From assembly GCF_029016485.1 (NCBI RefSeq), contig NZ_CP092106.1:3224001-3288000 (forward strand): 64,000 nucleotides of DNA, in the 5' to 3' direction. Position 1 is the first letter of the stretch. Each line of letters starts with the position of its first letter. The stretch comes from Vibrio sp. JC009. Its GTDB lineage: Bacteria; Pseudomonadota; Gammaproteobacteria; Enterobacterales; Vibrionaceae. A model generated the notes under the pieces. The model did not search any database. It saw only the letters and a program-made list of their open reading frames with translations, and was not told the origin of the DNA. Below, piece after piece: positions 10,367-24,231 of the stretch. The position numbers were made by a program, and so were the translations under genes.

Positions 10367-12171
10367 TAGTAGACATCCTTCTGATAACGTTTATCTTTAC
10401 GCAATTGATTTACAAACTGTTCTGCTTCTTCGCGGCTCTTCCCACCCTGTTTCTCGGCTATATCAATCAGGGCTGTATTTACATCCTTAGCCATTCTTCC
10501 TGCATCGCCGCACACGTAGATGCAGGCGCCATTTTCAATCCACTCCCAGACTTCTGATGCGTGTTCCAATAAACGGTCCTGTACATACACCTTCTCTTGC
10601 TGGTCACGGCTGAAGGCAACATCCATACGGGTTAAAGCGCCCGATTTAAGGTACTTCTGCCATTCCACCTGATACAGAAAGTCTTGGGTAAAGGTTCTGT
10701 CGCCAAAGAAGAGCCAGTTCTTGCCAGAAGCGTCACGGTTGTCCCGCTCCTGAATAAAGCTCCTGAATGGGGCAATACCGGTTCCCGGCCCGACCATGAT
10801 GACTGGTGTGCTGTCGTCTGCAGGTAGTTTGAAGTTGGAGTTAGATTCGATAAAGACGTCGACAGTCTCACCTTCCTCAAGGCGCTGAGCCAGATAACCG
10901 GATGCCCCACCAATGCGCTGCTCGTCTCCGTGGCTGTACTCAACAAGCCCTACGGTCAGGTGTACCTCTTCTCCAACCTCTTCCTGACTTGAAGCAATGG
11001 AGTACAATCGGGGAGTCAGGCGGCGAAGTAAACCGGTAAGCTGTTCAGCACTCAGGCTTGTCTTCTTTTCTGCCAGCACATCGATAATCTGGGTGTTTGC
11101 AGCATACTCACGCAGCTTATCCTTATCGCTGATAAGCTTTTCAAGCCGCTTGCTGCCAGAAAGCTCAGCGTATTTAGTCACTAGCTGCGGGTTGGCCACC
11201 GTAATCTCATACTTTTCGATCAGCGCCTGTTTTAAAGAAATAGACTCATCATCGACAGTAATCTGCTCATCGTCTGTCAGACCGGTTTTTGCAATAATGG
11301 CCTCTGCCAGTGACGCATCATTTTTATACCAGACACCCAGAGCATCTCCCGGCTGGTAAACAAGCCCGGAGTCTTCCAGATCCAGTTCAATATGACGAAC
11401 ATCTTTAGTGGAGTTTCTTCCTGTGATTTTCTGACTTGCCAGCAAGCTTGCTGAGTATGGATTTTGCTTACTGTAGCTTGTCTTAGCCTGAACCGCTTGT
11501 GGAGCTTCAGCCGCTGCCGTACCCTTACTCAGAGTCTCTTTCACTCTTTGAAGAGCCGTATCACTCCAGGCTGCCGCATCAGAGTTGTAGTCAACATCAC
11601 AGTCAATACGCTCAATAAAAGGCTCTGCACCCAGCTTTGAAAGGAAGTTGTCGAAGTCTTTACCTGTCTGACAGAAAAACTCATAGCTGGAATCACCAAG
11701 CGCCAGAACACCGTATTTCAGGTTATTCAGCTTAGGTGCTTTTTTAGATTGCAGGAATTCATGAAACTCCATGGCATCATCCGGAGCTTCACCCTCACCA
11801 TTTGTAGAAGCAACAATGATCAGATGCGTCTCTTTCGCCAGATTCTTAGGCTTGTAGTCTCCGGCAGAAAACAGAGCCACAGGAATACCCTGCGAAGCCG
11901 CTTGCTGCTCTAAAGCTTGTGCAACACTTTTAGCATTACCGGTTTGAGAGGCATAAACAATGGTTAGCTTTCCTGCCTGCCCGGAAGAAGGTAAAGAACC
12001 GGCCACAGGCTGCGCAGAGCCACCAGAAACCTGAGACTGACCAATCCCCCAAAGATAGCCACTTAACCAAGCAGACTGCTGCGAAGAGAGCCCTGTTGTT
12101 AGCTGCTGTAGCAGCTCAAACTGCTTATCCCCGATTGGAGCGATTCCCGCCGGGAGTTCCTTAATAGACAT
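10366..12171 (-). CDS. cysJ: Sulfite reductase flavoprotein alpha subunit
   Basis: Diflavin reductase that passes electrons from NADPH through FAD and FMN to CysI. The 601-aa protein has a flavodoxin-like FMN domain (about 70-210, [12 protein letters not shown]), an FAD domain ([19 protein letters not shown]) and an NADP-binding domain ([26 protein letters not shown]), ending with the usual DKRYQKDVY. First gene of the cys operon. Its leader (12172-12290) is AT-rich and holds a GACACGA/TCGTGTC inverted repeat just upstream of the start; CysB control is expected from the pathway but no site can be assigned by eye. Confidence 0.96.
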   Translation of the reverse strand: MSIKELPAGIAPIGDKQFELLQQLTTGLSSQQSAWLSGYLWGIGQSQVSGGSAQPVAGSLPSSGQAGKLTIVYASQTGNAKSVAQALEQQAASQGIPVALFSAGDYKPKNLAKETHLIIVASTNGEGEAPDDAMEFHEFLQSKKAPKLNNLKYGVLALGDSSYEFFCQTGKDFDNFLSKLGAEPFIERIDCDVDYNSDAAAWSDTALQRVKETLSKGTAAAEAPQAVQAKTSYSKQNPYSASLLASQKITGRNSTKDVRHIELDLEDSGLVYQPGDALGVWYKNDASLAEAIIAKTGLTDDEQITVDDESISLKQALIEKYEITVANPQLVTKYAELSGSKRLEKLISDKDKLREYAANTQIIDVLAEKKTSLSAEQLTGLLRRLTPRLYSIASSQEEVGEEVHLTVGLVEYSHGDEQRIGGASGYLAQRLEEGETVDVFIESNSNFKLPADDSTPVIMVGPGTGIAPFRSFIQERDNRDASGKNWLFFGDRTFTQDFLYQVEWQKYLKSGALTRMDVAFSRDQQEKVYVQDRLLEHASEVWEWIENGACIYVCGDAGRMAKDVNTALIDIAEKQGGKSREEAEQFVNQLRKDKRYQKDVY

Positions 12172-12293
12172 GACACGATATTCCTGTTGAATTGCTTCGT
12201 GTCAGATTACCTATTTATCAGCATAACAAAAAAGAATAATAGATTATCTTTTAAAACCAAAAGGTATATAGAAGAGGAGGATTGCCAAAATGC

Positions 12294-12325
12294 AAAAAGC
12301 CCGCTGATTTCTCAGCGGGCTTTTT
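12294..12325 (-). terminator. Rho-independent terminator after tRNA-Ser / rRNA operon 1
   Basis: A stem AAAAAGCCCGCTGA/TCAGCGGGCTTTTT with a 4-nt loop, flanked by A- and T-runs, so it can act in both directions. It lies just past the 3' end of the minus-strand tRNA-Ser and is the probable end of the first rRNA operon or of the tRNA transcript. Confidence 0.85.
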
Positions 12326-12329
12326 AATG

Positions 12330-12420
12330 TGGCGGAGAGATAGGGATTTGAACCCTAGATACGCTATTAACGTATGCCGGTTTTCAAGACCGGTGCTTTC
12401 AACCACTCAGCCATCTCTCC
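12330..12420 (-). tRNA. tRNA-Ser (anticodon UGA)
   Basis: A 91-nt gene with encoded CCA. The minus strand folds as a cloverleaf with acceptor GGAGAGA/TCTCTCC, an anticodon loop CTTGAAA (anticodon TGA), a long variable arm typical of serine tRNAs (ATACGTT..AGCGTAT) and a GGTTCAAATCC T-loop. It lies 152 bp beyond the 5S gene on the same strand and may be co-transcribed with it. Confidence 0.97.
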
Positions 12421-12464
12421 ACAATTTTTTCTATCCAAAGTCTTACCCTGACCGCTTTGGACGT

Positions 12465-12567
12465 TAAATTGTTTCTGTAACGCCGCAGATTTTGGCGTGA
12501 GAAGCGCAGTGTACGTCAGTACATGAGCATCGCAACGGCAAAAGATGCAAGTTACGGGAACAATTTA
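12465..12567. repeat. Imperfect inverted-repeat element between 5S and tRNA-Ser
   Basis: Outer arms TAAATTGTTTCTGTAAC (12465-12481) and GTTACGGGAACAATTTA (12551-12567) are complementary with two mismatches and enclose about 70 bp with further short inverted repeats. No coding sequence. It is absent from the matching position of the second rRNA operon, so it looks like a mobile, REP-like palindromic insertion. Confidence 0.5.
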
Positions 12568-12572
12568 TGTTC

Positions 12573-12692
12573 AAAGCCTGGCGATGTCCTACTCTCACAT
12601 GGGGAAACCCCACACTACCATCGGCGCTATTGCGTTTCACTTCTGAGTTCGGCATGGGATCAGGTGGGTCCACAATGCTATGGTCGCCAAGC
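12573..12692 (-). rRNA. 5S ribosomal RNA, operon 1
   Basis: About 120 nt, minus strand, ending in the GCCAGGC-type terminal helix, with the conserved CCGAACTCAGAAGTGAAACG segment. It differs from the second 5S copy at one base near 12659 (ggcatggGatc here, ggcatggAatc there). Ends are estimated from the helix I pairing. Confidence 0.96.
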
Positions 12693-12707
12693 AAATTCTT
12701 TTTATAA

Positions 12708-12821
12708 GGCCCTGGGCCCTGGGTTTATAGGCCCTGGGACAAAGTACCTTATCAATTCGGAAAGCTGTCTTTTCTTTTCCCAGTGCCTGTAGGACGAAGT
12801 CCGTTCCCAGGGCCCAGGGCC
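12708..12821. repeat. GC-rich palindromic repeat, copy 1 (5S-23S spacer)
   Basis: A perfect 16-bp inverted repeat, GGCCCTGGGCCCTGGG at 12708-12723 and CCCAGGGCCCAGGGCC at 12806-12821, with an inner hairpin around GGACGAAGTCC at 12792-12802. The same element lies at the same place in rRNA operon 2, and a related shorter copy lies at 41449-41527. It is REP-like with no coding potential. Confidence 0.8.
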
Positions 12822-12889
12822 AGATTCTCAATTCACATTCAAGTTTATTCGTTCTTGCTTTGAGTCCATCAAAACCCCTTGGGTGTTGT

Positions 12890-15887
<2,998 letters not shown>

Positions 15888-16240
15888 ATACAACCCCAAA
15901 GGGTCTTTGTTAAACAACCAAAGTTGTCTGCAATTATTTAAACATGATGCAGACACGATTTTGCCGGACTCAAATATGAATACTTACTTTAAAAGTAAGA
16001 TTCCCAAGAACACTTGAATGTGTTGTTTTGGTACCTAAATCATTAAGATTTAGGATTTGAGAACTTTTACAAATAACAATAATCAATTGTTATTTTGTCA
16101 GCTTTCCAAATTGTTAAAGAGCAAAGTGTTACTTTCTACTTAAAGAATGACACTTTCTAAAGATTCTCAGAGCTCAAAAATCCAACCAACTCGATACTTC
16201 TTATTGGTTTGGATTACAACGTCCAAAAATACTTAGAGAG
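15888..16240. other. 23S-tRNA-Val part of the operon 1 rRNA spacer
   Basis: No protein gene. It contains the 23S processing-stalk sequence and a boxA-type antitermination motif (minus TGCTCTTTAACAA) around 16112-16125. It diverges from the corresponding spacer of operon 2 soon after the 23S 5' end but shares blocks such as CACGATTTTGCCGGACTCAA. Confidence 0.7.
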
Positions 16241-16316
16241 TGGTGGGCGATACCGGGCTCGAACCAGTGACCCCCTGCTTGTAAGGCAGGTGCTCTCCCA
16301 ACTGAGCTAATCGCCC
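16241..16316 (-). tRNA. tRNA-Val (anticodon UAC)
   Basis: A 76-nt gene with encoded CCA in the 16S-23S spacer. Acceptor GGGCGAT/ATCGCCC, anticodon loop CTTACAA (TAC), T-loop GGTTCGAGCCC. Confidence 0.97.
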
Positions 16317-16349
16317 ACTTTAAGTTTCAATTCCTTCGTGGAGAAAGAA

Positions 16350-16425
16350 TGGTGGGTCGTACAGGATTCGAACCTGTGACAAATTGGTTAAAAGCCAACT
16401 GCTCTACCAACTGAGCTAACGACCC
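16350..16425 (-). tRNA. tRNA-Lys (anticodon UUU)
   Basis: A 76-nt gene with encoded CCA. Acceptor GGGTCGT/ACGACCC, anticodon loop CTTTTAA (TTT), T-loop GGTTCGAATCC. It lies between tRNA-Glu and tRNA-Val in the spacer. Confidence 0.97.
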
Positions 16426-16444
16426 TTTTTACTTCGAGAAGAAG

Positions 16445-16520
16445 TGGTATCCCGTAGGGGAGTCGAACCCCTGTTACCGCCGTGAAAGGGCGGTGTCCTA
16501 GGCCTCTAGACGAACGGGAC
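16445..16520 (-). tRNA. tRNA-Glu (anticodon UUC)
   Basis: A 76-nt gene with encoded CCA. Acceptor GTCCCGT, anticodon loop CTTTCAC (TTC), T-loop GGTTCGACTCC. It is the first tRNA after 16S in this operon (order 16S-Glu-Lys-Val-23S). Confidence 0.97.
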
Positions 16521-16609
16521 ACTAATGTGAAAGTGTTGGGCACTTTCTTTTCTCTTTACTTTATAAACCATCAATCTGTGTGGACACTAATCAACAACAA
16601 TCTATCGTT

Positions 16610-18176
<1,567 letters not shown>

Positions 18177-18343
18177 AAGATTTTGTCGGCTCAATGAATA
18201 CTGATTTCATTACTAAGTAATGTTGAATTGACTGTGCCGATATTTCTATCGATTGGTCACTCAGTTCATTGAAACCAAATTGTTTCCGAAGAAACTATTT
18301 TGATTGTCATCAACGAGTGCCCACACAGATTGATAGGTTTATA

Positions 18344-18356
18344 TTGTTAAAGAGCA
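18344..18356 (-). promoter_or_regulatory. rRNA leader boxA antitermination motif, operon 1
   Basis: Minus-strand TGCTCTTTAACAA in the leader between the promoters and 16S, matching the boxA element bound by NusB/NusE. Operon 2 has the matching motif at 47376-47387. Confidence 0.75.
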
Positions 18357-18417
18357 ACTTCATCGGAGTAAACTGTTAGTTTTAAGCCTTTCGACTTTCC
18401 CGTTGAAGTGGGCGGCC

Positions 18418-18445
18418 ATTTTAGCGAGATAACTTGTCGTGTCAA
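18418..18445 (-). promoter_or_regulatory. rRNA operon 1 promoter P2
   Basis: Minus-strand -35 TTGACA (18440-18445), 16-bp spacer and -10 TAAAAT (18418-18423), downstream of P1. The arrangement and spacing match P2 of operon 2. Confidence 0.85.
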
Positions 18446-18535
18446 CCACTTTTTTCAAATTATTTTCTTATGACCAAATTTTGTTCCCTCTGCCGAATCC
18501 CTTAACCTGTAAGGCCTCGCCGTTGGGAGTTGCGC

Positions 18536-18563
18536 ATTATAGGGAGATTTATTTGTGACGCAA
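18536..18563 (-). promoter_or_regulatory. rRNA operon 1 promoter P1
   Basis: Minus-strand -35 TTGCGT (18558-18563), 16-bp spacer, -10 TATAAT (18536-18541) and a GC-rich discriminator GCGCAAC typical of stringently controlled rRNA promoters. An A/T-rich UP-element-like stretch lies upstream (about 18565-18600). No gene lies in 18177-18624. Confidence 0.88.
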
Positions 18564-18624
18564 CCCCTTTTTTAAATTAATTTGAATTTTTTATTTGTCT
18601 GCTGATAAAAGCAGCAAAAATAGT

Positions 18625-18652
18625 AAAGGAGAGCTCAAAAACTCTCCTTTTT
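18625..18652 (-). terminator. Terminator after fre
   Basis: Stem AAAGGAGAG/CTCTCCTTT with an 8-nt loop and flanking A/T-runs, 22 bp past the fre stop codon on the minus strand. It separates the ubiD-ferredoxin-fre transcript from the rRNA promoters. Confidence 0.75.
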
Positions 18653-18673
18653 AGCCATCAAGCGAAGAAATGC

Positions 18674-19384
18674 TTAGATAAATGAATAAGCGTCCGCATA
18701 CATGTGGTCACGTTTTGCTTCTTTTTCCTGACTAAATTGCTCACGAGCAGCTCCGGCCATTTCGAATCGCCCTGCTATATAGATATCAAAATCTGCCAGG
18801 CTATCGAAATCAGACTTAACCGCAGTGAGTACATTTCCAACTTTGCCCTGCCACCCTTTTGGTGCAGCTTCAACTACAGGCACGAAATGGATGTTGTAAT
18901 GCTGCTCCGCTATTTTTGCCATCTCGTTATAAGCATAAAGCTGACAATCCGACTTAGCGCCCCAATACAGGTAAATTGGTTTTGCGATATTCTGACTAAC
19001 ACAGTGATCCAGGATGGAGCGGACATAACTGAACCCGGTACCACCAGCGATCAGCAATAAAGGCCGTTCACTCTCTTTTAACCAGGCATCACCGTGTGGT
19101 GCATCGATCTGGATATCAGATTCCTTATCTAGTGCTTTACGCATTGCATCCACAACTTCCGTTGCGTAGACATTTTCTTCCGCAGCACCAATATGAAGCT
19201 CTATCTCTCCTTCATGACGGCACGGACTGCTTGCAATGGAAAAAGGCCTTTTGTCCTTATCTCCCATTACTACCAGCAGATACTGCCCGGCTTTAAAAGT
19301 TACCGGCTGCTCCGGGTGCAGCAGGATTTTGTGCGTATTACAGGCCAGAGGCTCTATAGACTTTACTTTACATTTTATGGTCAT
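18674..19384 (-). CDS. fre: NAD(P)H-flavin reductase (Fre/LuxG family)
   Basis: Predicted 236-aa reductase transferring electrons from NAD(P)H to free flavin. The N-terminal ferredoxin-reductase-like barrel holds the RPFSIASSP flavin motif (about 46-54); the NAD(P)-binding half has [16 protein letters not shown] (about 110-125) and the C-terminal [14 protein letters not shown]. It lies 9 bp after a small plant-type ferredoxin and downstream of ubiD, all on one strand, so it may also reduce that ferredoxin. Reduced flavin could serve the prenylated-FMN chemistry of the UbiD/UbiX pathway; this link is inference from gene order. Confidence 0.9.
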   Translation of the reverse strand: MTIKCKVKSIEPLACNTHKILLHPEQPVTFKAGQYLLVVMGDKDKRPFSIASSPCRHEGEIELHIGAAEENVYATEVVDAMRKALDKESDIQIDAPHGDAWLKESERPLLLIAGGTGFSYVRSILDHCVSQNIAKPIYLYWGAKSDCQLYAYNEMAKIAEQHYNIHFVPVVEAAPKGWQGKVGNVLTAVKSDFDSLADFDIYIAGRFEMAGAAREQFSQEKEAKRDHMYADAYSFI

Positions 19385-19393
19385 TGTTTCCTC

Positions 19394-19663
19394 TTACTCT
19401 TCAAAGGTAAGTTTCAGGTCACTTTCAGCATAGGCCTGACATGGAAATATCCAGCCATCTGCTTTCTCTTTTTCAGTTAACATAGGCTCAAGGTGATACG
19501 AGATATCGCCTTCAAGCTTACGGCACAGGCACATAGCGCATGCACCAACCTGGCAGCGGTGTGGAAAATTAATATTATTGTTGAGCGCAGCTTCCAACAC
19601 CGTTTCTCCGTCCTGTACCTCGAACTCTAAATTAGCCGGTGTTAAGGTTACTTTTTGAGCCAT
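19394..19663 (-). CDS. Small 2Fe-2S ferredoxin
   Basis: An 89-aa plant-type ferredoxin. The cluster ligands are in CQVGACAMC (C-x4-C-x2-C) with the fourth in IFPCQAY near the C-terminus. Together with the adjacent fre product it reproduces, as two separate proteins, the domain pair of CDP-6-deoxyglucoseen reductase-like enzymes. The gene is 8 bp downstream of ubiD and 9 bp upstream of fre. Its electron acceptor is unknown. Confidence 0.9.
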   Translation of the reverse strand: MAQKVTLTPANLEFEVQDGETVLEAALNNNINFPHRCQVGACAMCLCRKLEGDISYHLEPMLTEKEKADGWIFPCQAYAESDLKLTFEE

Positions 19664-19671
19664 GTTTCATC

Positions 19672-21138
19672 TTACATTATATTCAGCTCATCCCAGATGG
19701 CATCTATCTTAGCCACCAGCTCAGGATCTTTTTTAATGGGTCTACCCCATTCTCTTTGGGTTTCACCTTCCCATTTGTTAGTCGCATCCAGCCCCATCTT
19801 AGAGCCCAGACCCACTACAGGAGAGGCAAAGTCCAGAGAGTCTATGGGCGTGTTATCTATCATCACGGTATCACGTGACGGATCCATCCGGGTTGTAATC
19901 GCCCAGATGACATCATTCCAGTCACGGGCATTTACGTCATCATCACAAACTATGACAAACTTGGTATACATAAACTGGCGCAGGAATGACCACACACCCA
20001 TCATGACCCGCTTAGCATGCCCCGGATACTGCTTTTTCATGGTGACAACCGCCATTCGGTACGAACAGCCTTCCGGTGGCAGATAGAAGTCCACAATTTC
20101 AGGAAACTGCTTTTGCAGGATAGGCACAAAGACTTCATTCAGAGCAACACCCAGTACCGCAGGCTCATCAGGCGGACGGCCTGTGTAAGTGCTGTGATAG
20201 ATCGGATTTTCCCGCATGGTTACATGAGTAATAGTGAACACCCTGTGCTGCTCTACTTCATTATAGTAACCGGTATGATCACCGTAAGGCCCTTCTTCAG
20301 CAAACTCATTTGGATCGATATAGCCTTCCAGAACTATCTCGGCACTGGCTGGTACATCTAAGTCATTGCTTATTGATTTCACCACTTCTGTCTTGCTGCC
20401 TCGCAGCAAACCGGCAAAGGCATATTCAGAAAGCGTATCCGGCACCGGGGTTACCGCGCCTAAAATCGTTGCCGGGTCAGCGCCGAAGGCAACGGATACA
20501 GGAAATGGCTCCCCCGGATTGGTTTCCATCCAGTCCTGAAGATCCAGCGCTCCGCCCCGGTGAGCCAGCCAGCGCATAATGATTTTATTTTTACTCAGCT
20601 TTTGCTGGCGATAGATACCCAGGTTCTGGCGGTTCTTCTTAGGGCCTTTGGTAATAGTCAGCCCCCAGGTTAGAAGTGGCGCCACATCGTCAGCCCAACA
20701 ACTCATCACCGGAATTTTATCCAGGTCAACATCGTCACCTTCCCAGACAACCTGCTGGCACGGCGCCTTTCGAAGCCGTTTAGTGGGCATATTCAGAACC
20801 TGTTTAAATACAGGGATTTTGTCCAGAGCGTCTTTAAAACCTTTTGGTGGCTCCGGCTCTTTCAGATAAGCAAGTAGCTTCCCCACTTCCCTTAGCTCTG
20901 ACACATCCTCTCGCCCCATCCCCATGGCAACCCGTTCGGTGGTGCCAAAAAGGTTGGTTAATACCGGAATATCACTGCCCACCGGGTTTTCAAACAGCAG
21001 AGCAGGACCGCCGGCTCTAAGCGTACGGTCACTGATCTCCGTCATTTCATGTTTGGGATCAATCGGATGAGAAATGCGTTTCAACTGCCCTTCTTTTTCC
21101 AGATGGTCAATGAAATCGCGTAAATCCTTAAAACTCAT
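19672..21138 (-). CDS. ubiD: 4-hydroxy-3-polyprenylbenzoate decarboxylase
   Basis: Prenyl-FMN-dependent decarboxylase of ubiquinone synthesis. The 488-aa length and N-terminus [22 protein letters not shown] are typical of UbiD. Conserved segments include [19 protein letters not shown] and [13 protein letters not shown], the last carrying active-site acidic residues. First gene of a three-gene set with the ferredoxin and fre. Confidence 0.96.
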   Translation of the reverse strand: MSFKDLRDFIDHLEKEGQLKRISHPIDPKHEMTEISDRTLRAGGPALLFENPVGSDIPVLTNLFGTTERVAMGMGREDVSELREVGKLLAYLKEPEPPKGFKDALDKIPVFKQVLNMPTKRLRKAPCQQVVWEGDDVDLDKIPVMSCWADDVAPLLTWGLTITKGPKKNRQNLGIYRQQKLSKNKIIMRWLAHRGGALDLQDWMETNPGEPFPVSVAFGADPATILGAVTPVPDTLSEYAFAGLLRGSKTEVVKSISNDLDVPASAEIVLEGYIDPNEFAEEGPYGDHTGYYNEVEQHRVFTITHVTMRENPIYHSTYTGRPPDEPAVLGVALNEVFVPILQKQFPEIVDFYLPPEGCSYRMAVVTMKKQYPGHAKRVMMGVWSFLRQFMYTKFVIVCDDDVNARDWNDVIWAITTRMDPSRDTVMIDNTPIDSLDFASPVVGLGSKMGLDATNKWEGETQREWGRPIKKDPELVAKIDAIWDELNIM

Positions 21139-21205
21139 AGGCCTTCTGCTGGCTATTAACTATTACGTGGATTATAACAAATTAATAACCTCTCGGGCTT
21201 AAAAC

Positions 21206-22210
21206 TTACTCTTCCAGAGCTTTCTGGATCACAGCCTTATTAACTTCATCATTGGTCTCCAGCAAGGTTTTTAGCCAGTCTGAATAACCCTGCCTGACCA
21301 GCTCATTGGCAACAAAGTCCACTTCGCTCTGATTCTTTGACGAAAGCTTATCAATAAAGAAGGCTTTAATTACCCCGGACCTTGGTTGATAAGAAGCCAG
21401 GTACTGTATTGCATCAATTTGAAGCTTAGGATTATTGGTTGCATCAATAATGATATCGACGGAAGCCGGATCTTCTTTATCCATCAACCTGAACAGCTCT
21501 TTCTGGCTTTCACTGGTCGCCCGCATACGCCATAGCAATTTATAAACCCGTGGGTCCTCACTAACCTGAGCAAGACGAACCATAACAGGATTGGAAGGAA
21601 GCCAAAAAATCAGCCTGTTTTCTGCATCTACTACTTGTTCTACGATCAGATTTAACGCGGGGGGTGAGAGTCCGTCCAGCTCAGCGATAAAAAGTTGTTC
21701 ACGAGCTAAACGTTCTTTTTCCGTACCATCATTCAGCCAGGTTTCAAGATGCAGCTCTTCCCTTTCAGCGGCAAGCACAAACTGCAGAATCTTCTGGTCC
21801 TGTTTCCAGACATTAAGCAGACGGTTTGCTACAGCCGGATAGGCAAAGGCAGGCGTTGTAAATTCATAGCCATCACCCACATGATTCATCTGATAGACAG
21901 GCGGGGTTTTCAGCAGGCTCTCAATATATCCGGCCAACTTACCGGTGAGAGGCATCTTCTGCTGTTCCATACTTTGTAAAAGTAAAAAGCGTATAGCTTC
22001 CTGCTCTGGCTGGGTTAAGGTTTCCATCTCATAAATAATGGTATCTACCTTATCTTTGTCAGCATATTTATAAAACTCTTTAGTCTTTTGCTGAACAACC
22101 TCATTCTGAAGCCACATTTGTCTGGTATTCGGAGACATCTCCACACCAGAGGCAAAAACATTCCAACTCAGGCAGATAAGAAAAATATACGACAGTAGCC
22201 GACGTTCCAT
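21206..22210 (-). CDS. Unknown secreted helical protein
   Basis: A 334-aa protein not recognised as a named family. It starts with a signal peptide (MERR, hydrophobic LLSYIFLICLSW, cleavage near VFASG), so it is probably periplasmic. The rest is highly helical, rich in L, E and Q, with repeated amphipathic segments suggesting a HEAT-like solenoid. It has no cysteine pairs and no enzyme motif. It lies between ubiD and rho on the same strand, separated from rho by a terminator, and is probably expressed alone. Confidence 0.7.
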   Translation of the reverse strand: MERRLLSYIFLICLSWNVFASGVEMSPNTRQMWLQNEVVQQKTKEFYKYADKDKVDTIIYEMETLTQPEQEAIRFLLLQSMEQQKMPLTGKLAGYIESLLKTPPVYQMNHVGDGYEFTTPAFAYPAVANRLLNVWKQDQKILQFVLAAEREELHLETWLNDGTEKERLAREQLFIAELDGLSPPALNLIVEQVVDAENRLIFWLPSNPVMVRLAQVSEDPRVYKLLWRMRATSESQKELFRLMDKEDPASVDIIIDATNNPKLQIDAIQYLASYQPRSGVIKAFFIDKLSSKNQSEVDFVANELVRQGYSDWLKTLLETNDEVNKAVIQKALEE

Positions 22211-22256
22211 ATCCGTCCTCCCTAACTGACAGGCATATATCTGATATGCACATAAT

Positions 22257-22292
22257 AAAAAACGCCACCCTATTAGTATGGGTGGCGTTTTC
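22257..22292 (-). terminator. rho terminator
   Basis: Stem AAAACGCCACCC/GGGTGGCGTTTT with an 8-10-nt loop; the minus-strand transcript ends in a T-run. It lies about 30 bp after the rho stop codon. Confidence 0.88.
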
Positions 22293-22321
22293 TTATTCAG
22301 CTACTTTTGAAAAACAATTAG

Positions 22322-23581
22322 TTATTGTCTGCGCATCGCATCAAAGAACTCATCGTTAGTCTTAGTCATTGCCAGCTTGTCGATAAGGAACTCCATCGCG
22401 TCGATTTCACCCATAGGATGAACAATCTTACGCAGGATCCACATCTTCTGAAGCTCATCTGCCTTAGTAAGCAGCTCTTCACGACGAGTACCAGAACGGT
22501 TGAAGTCGATAGCAGGGAATACACGTTTTTCTGCAATCTTACGGTTAAGGTGCAGTTCCATGTTACCTGTACCTTTAAATTCTTCGTAGATAACTTCATC
22601 CATCTTAGAACCGGTATCCACCAGCGCCGTTGCGATGATTGTCAGGCTGCCGCCCTCTTCTACGTTACGTGCCGCACCGAAGAAACGCTTTGGACGATGC
22701 AGAGCATTTGCATCCACACCACCAGTCAGAACCTTACCAGATGAAGGAACCACTGTGTTGTATGCACGAGCCAGACGGGTGATAGAGTCAAGAAGGATAA
22801 CAACATCTTTCTTATGCTCTACAAGGCGCTTAGCTTTTTCGATAACCATCTCAGCTACCTGTACGTGACGGGAAGCCGGCTCATCGAAGGTTGATGCTAC
22901 AACTTCACCTTTTACCAGGCGCTGCATCTCAGTAACTTCTTCCGGACGTTCGTCGATAAGAAGTACCATCAGCTCACATTCAGGGTGGTTATGTGCGATG
23001 CTCTGTGCAATATTCTGCAGCAGCATTGTCTTACCCGCTTTTGGCGGAGCAACAATCAGACCACGCTGACCTTTACCGATAGGTGAAGCCAGGTCAAGAA
23101 CACGTGCTGTAATGTCTTCTGTTGAACCATTACCACGCTCCATCACCATACGCTCGTTTGCGTGCAGAGGAGTTAAGTTCTCAAACAGAATCTTATTACG
23201 GGCATTGTCAGGCTTGTCGTCATTTACCGTATTTACTTTCAACAGAGCAAAGTAACGTTCGCCGTCTTTAGGAGGACGAATCTTGCCTGCAATAGAGTCA
23301 CCAGTACGAAGGTTAAAACGGCGGATTTGGCTAGGAGAAACGTAGATATCATCAGGTCCAGCAAGGTAAGAGCTGTCTGCACTACGTAGGAAACCAAAAC
23401 CATCCTGAAGGATTTCAAGGACACCATCGCCGAAAATGTCTTCACCGCTTTTCGCGTGAGCTTTCAGGATAGAGAAAATGATATCTTGCTTTCTAAGACG
23501 AGCAAGGTTTTCTAGACCAAGACTTTCACCAAGTTTCACAAGCTCAGAAACAGGCTTGTTCTTCAATTCAGTCAGATTCAT
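22322..23581 (-). CDS. rho: Transcription termination factor Rho
   Basis: Hexameric RNA helicase ending untranslated transcripts. The 419-aa protein matches E. coli Rho almost residue by residue: N-terminus [11 protein letters not shown]-binding domain ([29 protein letters not shown]), Walker A APPKAGKT, Walker [15 protein letters not shown] and the secondary-site loop [13 protein letters not shown]. The open frame extends ten codons upstream, but the ATG at 23581 restores the universal N-terminus. The ~210-bp leader back to trxA contains no gene; Rho autoregulation through its leader is known in E. coli. Confidence 0.97.
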   Translation of the reverse strand: MNLTELKNKPVSELVKLGESLGLENLARLRKQDIIFSILKAHAKSGEDIFGDGVLEILQDGFGFLRSADSSYLAGPDDIYVSPSQIRRFNLRTGDSIAGKIRPPKDGERYFALLKVNTVNDDKPDNARNKILFENLTPLHANERMVMERGNGSTEDITARVLDLASPIGKGQRGLIVAPPKAGKTMLLQNIAQSIAHNHPECELMVLLIDERPEEVTEMQRLVKGEVVASTFDEPASRHVQVAEMVIEKAKRLVEHKKDVVILLDSITRLARAYNTVVPSSGKVLTGGVDANALHRPKRFFGAARNVEEGGSLTIIATALVDTGSKMDEVIYEEFKGTGNMELHLNRKIAEKRVFPAIDFNRSGTRREELLTKADELQKMWILRKIVHPMGEIDAMEFLIDKLAMTKTNDEFFDAMRRQ

Positions 23582-23792
23582 AGTGGTGGTTACTTTAGCT
23601 TTTGTAGTCAAAATAGGATCTGTTTGTGTTAGTTAAGGATTTTTTGGTCACAGGATCGACCAAGAAATGAACGTTTGTTTATTTAACGTGCGATAAACTA
23701 TCACTAAAAATAACTGTAGTCTAGCTTTGTAAAAAACAAAACCGCGCAATTGTTAATATGCACGGTTTCTCTTTTCCAAAGCACTACCCGTA

Positions 23793-24119
23793 TTACAGGT
23801 TCGCGTCTAAGAATTCTTTTAACTGAGACTTAGACAGAGCACCAACCTTAGTTGCTGCTACACCGCCATCTTTAAACAGAAGCAGCGTTGGGATGCCACG
23901 GATACCAAACTTAGGTGGCGTACCTGCGTTTTGGTCGATATTTAGTTTACCGATAGTGAGTTTGCCTTCGTATTCTTCAGCGATCTCATCCAGAATCGGA
24001 GCAATCATCTTACAAGGACCGCACCACTCTGCCCAAAAATCCACTAATACCGGGCCTGCAGCTTTGATTACATCGTCTTCAAAAGCTTCATCTGACAGCT
24101 GCAAAATTTTATCACTCAT
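23793..24119 (-). CDS. trxA: Thioredoxin 1
   Basis: A 108-aa thioredoxin with the active site WCGPCK (C33, C36) and the cis-proline segment GIPTLLLF. General disulfide reductase; here also the expected electron donor for CysH. The ATG at 24119 gives the standard MSDKI N-terminus (the frame runs four codons further up). Upstream of rho on the same strand and divergent from rhlB, the normal gammaproteobacterial arrangement. Confidence 0.97.
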   Translation of the reverse strand: MSDKILQLSDEAFEDDVIKAAGPVLVDFWAEWCGPCKMIAPILDEIAEEYEGKLTIGKLNIDQNAGTPPKFGIRGIPTLLLFKDGGVAATKVGALSKSQLKEFLDANL

Positions 24120-24231
24120 CTTCCACTCCAATTATTATTTATGCTACTGGTTGGATGATAACCAGAAAATAGATTCCCTATTGGACTTGAATTACTTCCG
24201 TAATGCAACCCTTACCTGATATTCTATAGTG

